The notes beneath the pieces were generated by a model. The model worked only from the letters and a program-made list of their open reading frames with translations, ran no database searches and was not told the DNA's origin. Position numbers and translations under genes: made by a program. DNA of 64,000 bases from Rhodanobacteraceae bacterium (GTDB taxonomy: Bacteria > Pseudomonadota > Gammaproteobacteria > Xanthomonadales > Ahniellaceae). Positions 8,792-19,626 of the stretch are shown here, in pieces; the stretch's first letter is position 1; the number at the start of each line of letters is the position of its first letter. The DNA is taken from positions 1 through 64,000 of the forward strand of contig JADJFT010000006.1 of the NCBI GenBank assembly GCA_016708465.1, written 5' to 3'.

Positions 8792-10641
8792 ACCCAACTC
8801 AATTGCTTCGGGCACGAATGATTCTTGTAGACGTCGAGAATGTTCGCGGGATTGAGCGGGTCTTCATCACCGAGGTTCATGACCGTCAGCGCGTTCGGCG
8901 GTGCGCCTGAGTAGGACACCGCCGTATGGTCCTTGATGAGCGCATGCAAGGTCGTGCGCAAGGTTGTGCAAGATGTCGCGTCGACACTCGCGTAGTAATT
9001 CGGAACTGCGGTGCCCGAGGTAAAGCTGAAGATAAAATCGGCGGCCATCGGCGTGGCTGGACCATCGGTATCGGCGACCAGCGTCGAAGTCACCGTGACG
9101 GTGCACAGTTCGGTTGCGGAGAAATCGGTGTCCGGGTTCAGCGTGTACGTGCTGGCCGGGGATGCACTCAGCGTAAAGGTATGCCCGGCGGAACTCGCGC
9201 AGTTCAGCGTGAACGACGCCGTCGTCGCGCTGACTGGCTCGCTGAATACGATCGTGATGTCGCTGGCGAGCGTCACATTGATCGCACTGGCGGCCGGGGT
9301 CGTGGTTGTGACTGTTGGCGCGAAGTCGGCACTGGTGGTGAATGTCCAGATTTTGTCGGCCGCCATGAAATCCGGATTGCCGTCCTGATCCTGTATCGCG
9401 CCGTCGTCAATGGTTGCCGTGCAGACTTCGCTGAAGTTGAAGTCACTGTCCGGATTGATCGTCCAGATCACCGGGCCGTCGCTGATCGCAACGGTGTGCG
9501 CGGCGGAACTGGCGCAGGTCAATTGCAGCCAGTTGGCTGTTGTCGGCGTAACCGCTTCGCTGAAAGTGACGGTCAGGTTGGCGTTGATGTTGACGCCCGT
9601 CGCAGTGTCCGCCGGAACAGTCGATGTGACGCTGGGTACGAGGTCGGCAACCGTCGTGAACGAGAAGCTGTTGGTGCCCGTCAGCGCGTCGAACGTGCCG
9701 TCGATGTCGACAATGTTCGCAGCGTTCAGTGTGACCGTGCAGCTTGTACCAAATGGCAGATTGGCGGTCGGGTCGAATGTGCGCGTATTGCCGCTGCCGC
9801 TGATCACGCCGGCAACGTTTCCGGCACCGCAGTCGAGTGCGAACCAGGGATCGGTCGTGGTGACGGTCTCGGAAAACAGAAGCACGACGTTGCTCGCGAC
9901 TGGCACCAAACCGGCGCCGCCGGATGGGTTGCTGCCGGTCAACTGCGGCGGGTTGTCGACGGCGAGACCGACGCTGAAGTCGTCGATGGCGAGGCCGTCA
10001 TCATTGCCCATACCGCCGACCGCATTGAAGTCGACCCAGCGGATATGCATCAGCGCAGCATCAGCAAGATTGATGCCGGTGATCGTCGCGCTCACTGCGG
10101 CGCGGTTCGCCGGCGCATTGCCATCCAGCGCGCTGGCAGTGCCATTCGTGATGATCGAAGTGACGTCGAGTGCGTCGAAGTCGATCCAGGTCGCGGCGCC
10201 GTCGCTGATCGACAATGCGTTGAAGCTGTACTGGAAGTCCATGCGGTCGATCGAGCTGGTATTGCCGACGCGCCACTGTTCCTTGGTGAAGCTCAGCAGC
10301 AACTCGCTGAGTGCTGCATTGGTGTTGTTCTGCAAGCGTGCGCCAATGGTTGGTGCCGTTGAACCCGATCGCAGCGAACCAAACGCACGCTCGCTGCTCA
10401 GTGCGGTGCCATAGCTGTAACTCGTGCCCGAAATCGCGGCGCCATTGTCGGCCGTGTATTCGGTGTTTCCGGAGCTCTCGGAGAGGAACCAGCCCAAAGG
10501 AAGAACGGATGAATTGCCCGAACTTGCGAGTGAATCGAAGGATTCGACCGCCGGCACACCGCCGGTGATCGAGACCGACTGCGCCATCGCAGCCGAAGAA
10601 CAGCAAAGCGCTAACAGCGCGCAACGAAGCACGGATCGCAT
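8758..10641 (-). pseudogene. Secreted endonuclease I-type protein with three Ig-like domains, truncated by transposon insertion
   Basis: The gene starts at ATG 10641 with a clear signal peptide (MRSVLRCALLALCCSSAAMA). An N-terminal beta-sandwich covers residues about 20-230. Three SbsA/Big_5-type Ig-like repeats follow (each with VTFSEAVT-like and FTT-like signatures) up to about residue 540. Then comes the beginning of an endonuclease I domain (YYASVDATSCTTLRTTLHAL, ANILDVYKN). The catalytic REHTWP-type motif that should come next is missing: after about residue 615 the reading runs through the Tn7-like end and stops at 8758. The host-derived part is about 8792-10641. The intact protein would be an extracellular nuclease. 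No other copy of the lost 3' part is in the window. Confidence 0.75.
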
Positions 10642-10791
10642 CACGGTAGTCCAAGGTTTGAAAAAAAGGGGGAGGTGATTCTACCGGCGAATCCTGAAAC
10701 ATTATGTTGCAGTGCGGCGAATCACGCTCAGGGCGGTGGTGGCAGTGTTTCGAAACTGTCGGCGCATGCACGCCGGCGCTGATGGTGCCCA

Positions 10792-10820
10792 CTTGAAACG
10801 GATCGCCCGCTGCCCCACAT
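10792..10820 (+). promoter_or_regulatory. Sigma32-type heat-shock promoter upstream of groESL
   Basis: cttgaaa at 10792-10798 and ccccacat at 10813-10820 are separated by 14 bp, close to the sigma32 consensus CTTGAAA-N11-16-CCCCATNT. It lies about 125 bp before groES and upstream of the CIRCE operator. Confidence 0.75.
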
Positions 10821-10842
10821 GGTGGTTGTCCCGACATAGGCC

Positions 10843-10871
10843 TTCACTCGGTCACGTCGGGCGGCTAGACT
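10843..10871 (+). promoter_or_regulatory. Possible sigma70 promoter overlapping the CIRCE operator
   Basis: ttcact at 10843-10848 and tagact at 10866-10871 are spaced 17 bp apart, a moderate match to -35/-10 boxes. Transcription would start inside the CIRCE repeat, which would let HrcA block it. This is weaker than the sigma32 match. Confidence 0.4.
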
Positions 10872-10897
10872 TGGCACTCCTCGACAGTGAGTGCTAA
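10871..10897 (+). promoter_or_regulatory. CIRCE operator (HrcA binding site)
   Basis: The inverted repeat TTGGCACTC-N9-GAGTGCTAA has one mismatch to the CIRCE consensus TTAGCACTC-N9-GAGTGCTAA. It sits 47 bp before the groES start, where HrcA normally represses groESL. Confidence 0.92.
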
Positions 10898-10944
10898 CAA
10901 CTCGTCGAAACTTTCGTCCAATCAATCATTTGCAGAGGGTGACC

Positions 10945-11232
10945 ATGAGCATCAAACCGCTACACGACCGCGTCGTCATCAAGCGCATGGAAGAAGAACG
11001 CCTGTCCGCCGGCGGCATCGTGATTCCGGACTCGGCTACCGAGAAGCCGATACGCGGTGAAATCGTCGCCGTTGGCCCGGGCAAGCCGCTGGACAACGGT
11101 TCGGTGCGCGCCCTGTCGGTCAAGGTCGGCGACAAGGTGCTGTTCGGCAAGTACAGCGGCACCGAGCAGAAGATCGACGGCGTCGAATACGTCTTCATCA
11201 AAGAAGACGACATCTTCGCAGTTCTGGCTTGA
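10945..11232 (+). CDS. groES: Co-chaperonin GroES
   Basis: The 95-residue lid of the GroEL folding chamber caps the GroEL ring and drives substrate encapsulation in the cytoplasm. The sequence MSIKPLHDRVVIKRME, the mobile loop with SAGGIVIPDSATEKP, and the DIFAVLA-type end are all standard. The start at ATG 10945 follows AGAGGGTGACC; an upstream in-frame ATG at 10891 falls inside the CIRCE operator and is rejected. groEL begins 51 bp downstream, so the two form the usual heat-shock operon under the sigma32-type and CIRCE elements. Confidence 0.98.
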   Translation: MSIKPLHDRVVIKRMEEERLSAGGIVIPDSATEKPIRGEIVAVGPGKPLDNGSVRALSVKVGDKVLFGKYSGTEQKIDGVEYVFIKEDDIFAVLA

Positions 11233-11283
11233 TCCGTCGCAGCGAATCCGCGCGACCACATCTGAATAATTAAGGAAGCAAAC

Positions 11284-12927
<1,644 letters not shown>

Positions 12928-12953
12928 GTCCACGCTGCATCCGCACTCCAGAG

Positions 12954-12985
12954 AGCCCCGCAGCGATGCGGGGCTTTTCTTTTTG
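12954..12985 (+). terminator. Intrinsic terminator after groEL (copy 1)
   Basis: Arms agccccgc and gcggggct enclose the loop agcgat and are followed by ttttcttttt. The loop is the same six bases as in the terminator after the second groEL 3' copy, which suggests common ancestry of the two. Confidence 0.85.
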
Positions 12986-13034
12986 GTCCAGCCGAGGCAT
13001 CGTCCAACCGCCCGTCAATCAGGTTGCGAACTTC

Positions 13035-16000
13035 ATGCCAAAGCGAACGAGCCTCGCTGGGAGCGAACTCTTCATCGTCGACAACAGCGATGAGGACTGG
13101 AAAGCTGCCCGCTATTTGCGCGATTGGTGCCAGATCTCACGTTCAATAGATGTTGCTACCGGCTATTTTGAGATCGGCGCACTTCTGTCGCTCGACACGG
13201 AATGGCAGAAAGTCGACGGCATCCGCATCTTGATGGGTGATGAAGTTTCACGGCGGACCAAGAAAGCATTCGACGAAGGGCTGGCGCGCGTTGCTTTTCG
13301 TCTTGACCAGAGCATAGAGTCGGAGAAGAAGAAGAATGATTTTCTTGACGGGGTCGCTGCAATTGTCGAGGCCATTCGCGCCGGAAAAATCAAGTGCCGC
13401 GTGTACCGCAAGGACAAATTCCACGCCAAGGCGTACATCACCCATGCGCGAATGGAGGTCGTAGGCGCATCGGCGCTGGTGGGTTCTTCCAACTTTACGT
13501 CCCCTGGCTTGACCCAAAACATCGAGCTCAATGTCCAGATCACCGGTGCCCCCGTGGCGGTACTGCAAGAATGGTACGAGCAGCACTGGGACGCGGCGGA
13601 GGACGTGACCGCCGAACTTCTAAAGGTCATTGAGCGGCACATTCAAAACTATTCGCCGTTCGAGGTATACGCAAAATCCCTCTACGAATTTTTCCGTGGA
13701 CATGAGCTGACCGCTACGGAATGGGAGCGCGACCACTCCTCGATCTACAAGATTCTTGCGCCCTATCAGCGCGAGGGCTACCACGCTCTTCTCAAGCGTT
13801 CGGCGCGATACAAGGGCGCTTTCCTTTGCGACGGCGTTGGCCTCGGCAAGACCTACGTCGGCCTCATGTTGATCGAGCGGTTGATTGTTCATGACCGCCA
13901 GAAGGTCGCGCTGTTCGTGCCGAAGTCCGCCCGAAAGCCGGTATGGGAGCGCGCGCTGCGCCAGCGACTTCCGAATCTTTTCGGCAAGTACAGTCAACTG
14001 GAAATATTCAACCATACCGATCTCATGCGCGGCGGCGAGATCGCAGAAGACGTTGCCAGCGTACGCGAACGCGCGGACGTGATCATCATCGACGAGGCTC
14101 ACCACTTCCGTAACACCGGAACCAAGGGCGACCCTAACGATCTGCAATCCCGCTACTGGAAGCTGTATCAATTGGCTGCGGGCAAGACGCTGTTCATGCT
14201 GACCGCAACACCGGTCAATAACAAACTGCGCGACCTGCAGCACATGATCGAGTTGTTCTCGCAGCGTCAGGCCGACTACTTCAAGGACGCGCCACTTGGC
14301 ATCCATTCACTGCCCGGGCACTTCCGTAAGATGGAGAAGGACCTTGAGCATTCACTGGACCGTATGGCGCCGGAAAGCGACGAGGGAATACAGACAGATT
14401 TGCTAGAAGCCGACCTTGTGCTGGGGACCAATGCGCTTTTCCAGGCGCTGGTCGTCCAGCGCAGTCGCGCTTACGTTCGTAAGAGTCTGGAGGTCGCAGG
14501 CGACAGCCAAATCCTATTTCCAGAACCTCGCGAACCCAAGGTTCAGCCGTACTCGGTGAAGCAGACCTACGGCAAGCTGTTGCAGATGTTGGAAGATGCA
14601 TTCAGCAAAGACAAACCGCTGTTTTCGCTGGCGATCTACTACCCATACGCCTACTACACGGGGCCAGAACGCGATCTGGATGCGCTGGCCGAAGGCCGCC
14701 AGAAGCAAGTGGTTTCATTGATCCGCACCCAGTTCCTGAAACGCTTCGAAAGTTCGGTGCACGCTTTCCGCAGTTCTTGCTGGAACCTGCTGTTCAAGCT
14801 GCTCGCCTGGGTAGAGGTTCATGCGGAGTCGACCCACGAAAAGCGGTTGGTCGAGCGATGGAAGAATCAGAACGCAGTTCTCATCAACTATGTCCAGCAG
14901 CATCAGGGCGATTTTTTTGGCGGCACCAATGAGGAAGACGCCGACGAGGACATCCTCCCGGAAGGAATGCTGGAAGCTGTCGAAAAACTCCCGCGCGATC
15001 AGTTCAGTCTGGACGAAATAATCGCCGAGACCATCCTCGACCTTGACCAGATCGCAGCCTTCCTCAAGGAGTTGGACAAGTTCAAGCCGTCGCAGGACAA
15101 GAAGTTGCAGGCACTGATTGCGCTACTCAAGAAAGACCCAGTCTTGAAGCAACACAAAGTACTGATCTTCAGCGAGTTCATGGACACCGCGCGTTACTTG
15201 AAGCAGCAGCTGATCGATGCAGGCATCGAAGGCGTCGACGAAATCGACAGCGGTACCAAGGCCGACCGTGGTGAAGTGATCACGAGGTTTTCTCCTTACT
15301 ACAACGGATCATCAAGCGGACGGCTTGCCGAGGAAGGCAAGTCCGAGATCCGCGTGTTGATCGCGACCGACGTGCTTTCCGAAGGGCTCAACCTTCAGGA
15401 TGCCACCCGCCTCATCAATTACGACCTGCACTGGAATCCGGTTCGTTTGATGCAGCGCATTGGACGCGTGGATCGGCGCATGGATCCGGAGATCGAGGCT
15501 CAAATCGTTGCTGATCATCCTGCGCAAAAGAAACTGCGCGGAACTACCGCGTACTGGAATTTCCTGCCGCCAGACGAGCTCGACGAGCTGCTGCGCCTGT
15601 TCAAGACGGTCTCCAAGAAAACCCTGCGCATCTCGCGTACGTTCGGCATCGAAGGCAAGAAGCTGCTGACGCCGGATGACGACTATCAGGCGCTCAGGGA
15701 CTTCACCGACGCCTACGAAGGCACGCTATCGCCGCTGGAAGCGATGCACCTCGAATTGCAAGCGCTACTTAATGCCAGGCCGGAACTTGAAAAGGAGCTG
15801 CAACTGTTGCCAGGCCGCGTGTTCAGCGGCAAGCACAATCTCAAGCCCGGCACCCGCGCCGTGTTTTTCTGTTTCGGACTTCCGGCGCGGCAGGCGGGGG
15901 AGGGCCAGTCCGAGGATCAGGCGCAGTGGACGCTGGAAGCAGGTTATGTGCAGTGGTATCTGCTTGAGCTCACCACTGGCAACATCCTGGAAGAAGCGCC

Positions 16001-16181
16001 GCACATTGCCGAGTTCATCCGTTCCACGCACGAAACCGCCCGCAGTTGCGAGATCGCGAAATCGACGCTGAAAGAGGCACGCGAAAAGGTCGAGAAGCAC
16101 ATCAAGAACTCTTACCTGAAGAAGGTGCAGGCGCCGATCGGCGTCGAATCCGTGTTGAAGGCATGGATGGAATTGAACTGA
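13035..16181 (+). CDS. PLD-like nuclease fused to an SNF2/RapA-type helicase
   Basis: This 1048-residue protein looks like the effector of the island. Residues about 15-215 form a phospholipase-D-like domain with one H-x-K motif (FHAKAYI, His130/Lys132) and GSSNFTSPG. The SF2 helicase follows: motif I DGVGLGKT 266-273, motif II DEAH 353-356, motif III LTATPVNN near 389, a second RecA lobe from about 710 (LIFSEFMDTARYL), and motif VI QRIGRVDR 807-814. This matches the HKD-nuclease/DEXD fusions seen near DNA methyltransferases. The usual HKD Asp is not at the expected spacing after Lys132. The start at ATG 13035 (MPKRTSLAGSELFIVDN) is preferred over upstream in-frame codons that fall in the groEL terminator. 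It probably translocates on or cleaves unmodified DNA; this is inferred from domains and neighbours. Confidence 0.88.
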   Translation: MPKRTSLAGSELFIVDNSDEDWKAARYLRDWCQISRSIDVATGYFEIGALLSLDTEWQKVDGIRILMGDEVSRRTKKAFDEGLARVAFRLDQSIESEKKKNDFLDGVAAIVEAIRAGKIKCRVYRKDKFHAKAYITHARMEVVGASALVGSSNFTSPGLTQNIELNVQITGAPVAVLQEWYEQHWDAAEDVTAELLKVIERHIQNYSPFEVYAKSLYEFFRGHELTATEWERDHSSIYKILAPYQREGYHALLKRSARYKGAFLCDGVGLGKTYVGLMLIERLIVHDRQKVALFVPKSARKPVWERALRQRLPNLFGKYSQLEIFNHTDLMRGGEIAEDVASVRERADVIIIDEAHHFRNTGTKGDPNDLQSRYWKLYQLAAGKTLFMLTATPVNNKLRDLQHMIELFSQRQADYFKDAPLGIHSLPGHFRKMEKDLEHSLDRMAPESDEGIQTDLLEADLVLGTNALFQALVVQRSRAYVRKSLEVAGDSQILFPEPREPKVQPYSVKQTYGKLLQMLEDAFSKDKPLFSLAIYYPYAYYTGPERDLDALAEGRQKQVVSLIRTQFLKRFESSVHAFRSSCWNLLFKLLAWVEVHAESTHEKRLVERWKNQNAVLINYVQQHQGDFFGGTNEEDADEDILPEGMLEAVEKLPRDQFSLDEIIAETILDLDQIAAFLKELDKFKPSQDKKLQALIALLKKDPVLKQHKVLIFSEFMDTARYLKQQLIDAGIEGVDEIDSGTKADRGEVITRFSPYYNGSSSGRLAEEGKSEIRVLIATDVLSEGLNLQDATRLINYDLHWNPVRLMQRIGRVDRRMDPEIEAQIVADHPAQKKLRGTTAYWNFLPPDELDELLRLFKTVSKKTLRISRTFGIEGKKLLTPDDDYQALRDFTDAYEGTLSPLEAMHLELQALLNARPELEKELQLLPGRVFSGKHNLKPGTRAVFFCFGLPARQAGEGQSEDQAQWTLEAGYVQWYLLELTTGNILEEAPHIAEFIRSTHETARSCEIAKSTLKEAREKVEKHIKNSYLKKVQAPIGVESVLKAWMELN

Positions 16182-16209
16182 ACACGGACCGGCTTTGAAG
16201 GGGAATCGC

Positions 16210-19200
16210 GTGACCGAGGAACAGCGCCAGCGCCTGCGCAACATCAAGACGTTCAAGCAATTGCTCGCCTTCCTTCGCGACGATCTGGATTGGCCGATCG
16301 AGCCGGTCGCAGACGAGGACGAGCTCACTTTCGACTGGTCCGACGATCTGGGCCTGAAGGACTCCGAGCGCGTTGGCATCAAGGAGATCAAGCAACTGCG
16401 CCCACTGGAAAGTGGCCAGCCCTGGGGCATCTTCTTCATCAATTTCGAGAAGAAGCGGCTGCCCATCGTCATCCTGCGCCGCATCCTCAATGCGCTGGTG
16501 TTGAAGAAGCGGGTCAGTGCCAACAATGCGCAGCGCGCCAGCTGGCAACAGCACGACCTGCTGTTCATTTCCGCCTATGGCGAAGAGAGCGACCGCCAAC
16601 TCACCTTTGCCCACTTCAACGAATCTGCCGGCGAAGTTGCGGACAAGCCCACTTTGCGCGTGCTTGGCTGGGACGACGAAGATACAAACCTGCGGCTCGA
16701 TTACGTTGCCGACAAACTGCATGCCAATCTCACATGGCCGTCCGATGCGAGCAATGTGCCGGCTTGGCGTATGCGCTGGTCAGAAGCGTTCGAGTTCCGT
16801 CCGCGCCAAGTCATCGACACCGCCGAAGAACTGGCCTTGCGCCTGGCGGAACTGGCCAAGCGAATCCGCAATCGCGCCCTGCGAGTGCTGCCGCATGAAA
16901 CCGAGAAGGGCGAGCTGCGCAAGTTGATGAACGGTTTCAAGGTGGCGTTGATCCATGACCTCGACGACGCGGCGTTCGCCGACATGTATGCGCAGACCAT
17001 CACCTACGGTCTGTTCTCCGCAGCTGTGTCGCGCACCGTACCGGGCGCCGGCACGGCAGTCGTGCAGGACAACGTGGTGGACATGGTGCCGGTCACCAAT
17101 CCGTTCCTGAAGGAGATGCTGCAAAGCTTCCTCAAGGCCGGTGGCCGCAAGGGCAAGCTCGATTTCGATGAGCTCGGCATCCAGGAAGTCGTCGATCTGC
17201 TCAACGATCCGAATACGCGGCTGGACGCGGTGCTGCGCGATTTCGGCAATCGAACGCGGGGCGAAGACCCGGTCATCCATTTCTACGAGCACTTCCTCAG
17301 CGCCTACAACAAGAAGAAGCGGATGCAGCGCGGCGTCTTCTACACCCCGCGCCCGGTGGTCTCCTATATCGTCCGCAGCGTGCACCAACTGCTGCAAACC
17401 GAGTTCGGCCTCGTCGATGGCCTGGCCGATTCGACGACGTGGGGCGAGATGCTGGTAAAGCATCCGGACATGAAATTGCCGCCGCTCACCGATGAGCCGG
17501 GCGAAACCCGAACGATCTCGCCGGATGAACCTTTCGTGCAGATTCTCGATCCGGCGACGGGCACCGCGACATTTCTTGTCGAGGTCATTGATGTCATCCA
17601 TCGCACGATGATGGCGAAATGGACGCTGCAGAAGTTGAACGAAGCGCAGCGACTCGCCGCGTGGAACGACTATGTGCCAAAGCACCTGCTGCCGCGGCTA
17701 TATGCCTACGAATTGATGATGGCGCCGTATGCCATCGCGCACATGAAGGTTGGTCTAAAGCTTGCCGAAACTGGCTACCGGTTTGGCAGCGATGAGCGGG
17801 CTCGTATATATCTAACCAACGCCCTTGAACCATGGCTCAGGCAACTCCCAATGATCGGCTTCGAAGCACTGGCTCACGAAGCCGCTGCAGTGAACGAAGT
17901 CAAGCGAAACAAGCGATTCACAGTTGTTGTCGGGAACCCGCCGTATTCGTCGCAGTCGCAGAATATGGGCGAATGGGCGCGCGGCATCATCGACTTCTAC
18001 TTCAACGATGATTCGGGGCGCATAGAGGAGCGCGGAAATAGGAACCAACTGCAAGACGACTACGTAAAGTGTTTTCGCGTGGCCCAACTTGCAATCGACA
18101 CATCGGGCACTGGGATAGTTGGCTATATCTCGAATAGTTCCTACATGAAGGGTCCGTGGTTTCGCGGTATGCGCTACCAACTTATGAAGGACTTTGAATC
18201 AATTTCTATTCTCGACTTGCACGGAAGCCATGCCCATGCGCTGGACTCACAGCAAATAGACCAAAATGTTTTTGAAATCACAACGCCGGTAGCCATTGCG
18301 ATCTTACGGAAACGCCTGCCAGGTGTTACCAGTGGTGGCATTTCGTATTCTGAGATTCGTGGATCGCGAAGCCTGAAGTACGAAATGCTTTCAGGAAGAA
18401 CTGCTAACTATGGGGCGGCGATCGTCTTGGCTCCTTCGAGAGGAAGTCAGTGGAGATTTCTTCCGCACGACGATACGAACCAAGCAGAATGGGTCACTTG
18501 GACTTCAATCCCAAATATGTTCGTGGACTGGGGCGCGGGAGTTCTTACGAATCGCAATGGGCTTGCCGTTGCCGACACGCGCCACGAGTTAATGAGAAAG
18601 GCGCGTCGTTTCGCGGATCTCTCCGTGCCAGACGAAACCATCGAAGCCGAATGCGGTTTCTCGTCGAACTATCAGTGGGCTACGGGGAAGGCCCGTAGAG
18701 AGTTCGCGAAAGTACGAGTTGCCGACCTCGCTGCACCATATACGTTTCGGCCTTTCGATTTTCAGTTTATCTACTGGCACAAGAACCTCGTCTACAACAG
18801 GCGAGGAAATAAAATGGAGGTGTTTCGAGAAGATGCGCCGCCCCTCGCCCTGATGTTCAGTCGAAACACAAAGCATTCGACCTATACAAATATCTACGTC
18901 ACAAGGCAGATTGCGGACCGGGATTGCCTGGAGAAGGCCAACGTCGCTCCTCTCTACACATCATCGAGTAGCGAAGGTCTGTTTGCCGGGCATCTCTCCG
19001 AGAGACGCTGCAACCTGTCCGCAGCATTTGTGACTCAAGTAACAGAGCAGCTCGCACAATCCTTGGGAGCACCGCTGTCAGGAGACATCTTCCACTACGC
19101 CTATGCAGTGTTTCATAGTCCAGACTATCGAAGCCGCTATGCCGAGTTTCTCAAGATAGATTTCCCACGCCTGCCGGTGACAGCGAACCTTGGACTGTTT

Positions 19201-19626
19201 CACGCACTCGCTACGCTCGGAAGCGAACTCGTCTCCCTACATCTGCTGGAATCGCCCATCCTCGATCAGCCCATCACCACGACCATCGGCAAAGCCCGGG
19301 AAGTCGCCAAGGTCGGTTGGACGCAGGACAACGGCGGCACCGTCTGGATTGACGCCGGCGGCAAGAAGGATGCGTATACCGCCGGAACAATGGGCTTTTG
19401 CGGCGTGCCCGAAGCCGTGTGGCGTTTCCACATCGGCAGCTACCAGGTCTGCGAGAAGTGGCTCAAGGACCGCAAGGGCCGCACGCTTTCCAAAGAAGAC
19501 ATCGCCCACTACCAGAAGATCGTCGTCGCCCTCAGCGAAACCATCCGGCTGATGGCTGAAATCGACTATGTCATCGATCAGCACGGTGGCTGGCCGGGAG
19601 CCTTTCAGACCGAAGCTCCAGCATGA
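16210..19626 (+). CDS. Large N6-adenine DNA methyltransferase (type ISP/IIG-like, no nuclease domain seen)
   Basis: This is a 1138-residue modification enzyme. It has an unrecognised N-terminal domain (1-300), a helical stretch, then SAM-binding motif I LDPATGTATFLVEV at about 446-459 and the N6-adenine catalytic motif NPPY at 576-579, followed by a long C-terminal region that probably reads the DNA target. The layout is like the methylase plus specificity half of type ISP enzymes and like PglX-type enzymes, but the motor and nuclease are on the separate upstream protein. GTG 16210 follows GAAGGGGA and is preferred to the in-frame TTG at 16195. The gene starts 28 bp after the helicase and its TGA overlaps the next ATG. 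About 17.8-19.25 kb is visibly lower in GC than the rest of the gene. Confidence 0.88.
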   Translation: MTEEQRQRLRNIKTFKQLLAFLRDDLDWPIEPVADEDELTFDWSDDLGLKDSERVGIKEIKQLRPLESGQPWGIFFINFEKKRLPIVILRRILNALVLKKRVSANNAQRASWQQHDLLFISAYGEESDRQLTFAHFNESAGEVADKPTLRVLGWDDEDTNLRLDYVADKLHANLTWPSDASNVPAWRMRWSEAFEFRPRQVIDTAEELALRLAELAKRIRNRALRVLPHETEKGELRKLMNGFKVALIHDLDDAAFADMYAQTITYGLFSAAVSRTVPGAGTAVVQDNVVDMVPVTNPFLKEMLQSFLKAGGRKGKLDFDELGIQEVVDLLNDPNTRLDAVLRDFGNRTRGEDPVIHFYEHFLSAYNKKKRMQRGVFYTPRPVVSYIVRSVHQLLQTEFGLVDGLADSTTWGEMLVKHPDMKLPPLTDEPGETRTISPDEPFVQILDPATGTATFLVEVIDVIHRTMMAKWTLQKLNEAQRLAAWNDYVPKHLLPRLYAYELMMAPYAIAHMKVGLKLAETGYRFGSDERARIYLTNALEPWLRQLPMIGFEALAHEAAAVNEVKRNKRFTVVVGNPPYSSQSQNMGEWARGIIDFYFNDDSGRIEERGNRNQLQDDYVKCFRVAQLAIDTSGTGIVGYISNSSYMKGPWFRGMRYQLMKDFESISILDLHGSHAHALDSQQIDQNVFEITTPVAIAILRKRLPGVTSGGISYSEIRGSRSLKYEMLSGRTANYGAAIVLAPSRGSQWRFLPHDDTNQAEWVTWTSIPNMFVDWGAGVLTNRNGLAVADTRHELMRKARRFADLSVPDETIEAECGFSSNYQWATGKARREFAKVRVADLAAPYTFRPFDFQFIYWHKNLVYNRRGNKMEVFREDAPPLALMFSRNTKHSTYTNIYVTRQIADRDCLEKANVAPLYTSSSSEGLFAGHLSERRCNLSAAFVTQVTEQLAQSLGAPLSGDIFHYAYAVFHSPDYRSRYAEFLKIDFPRLPVTANLGLFHALATLGSELVSLHLLESPILDQPITTTIGKAREVAKVGWTQDNGGTVWIDAGGKKDAYTAGTMGFCGVPEAVWRFHIGSYQVCEKWLKDRKGRTLSKEDIAHYQKIVVALSETIRLMAEIDYVIDQHGGWPGAFQTEAPA

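Noticed and set aside
8926..10414. Long plus-strand frames opposite the Ig-like endonuclease gene
   Set aside because: Antisense shadows; the minus strand has a signal peptide and three recognisable Ig-like repeats.
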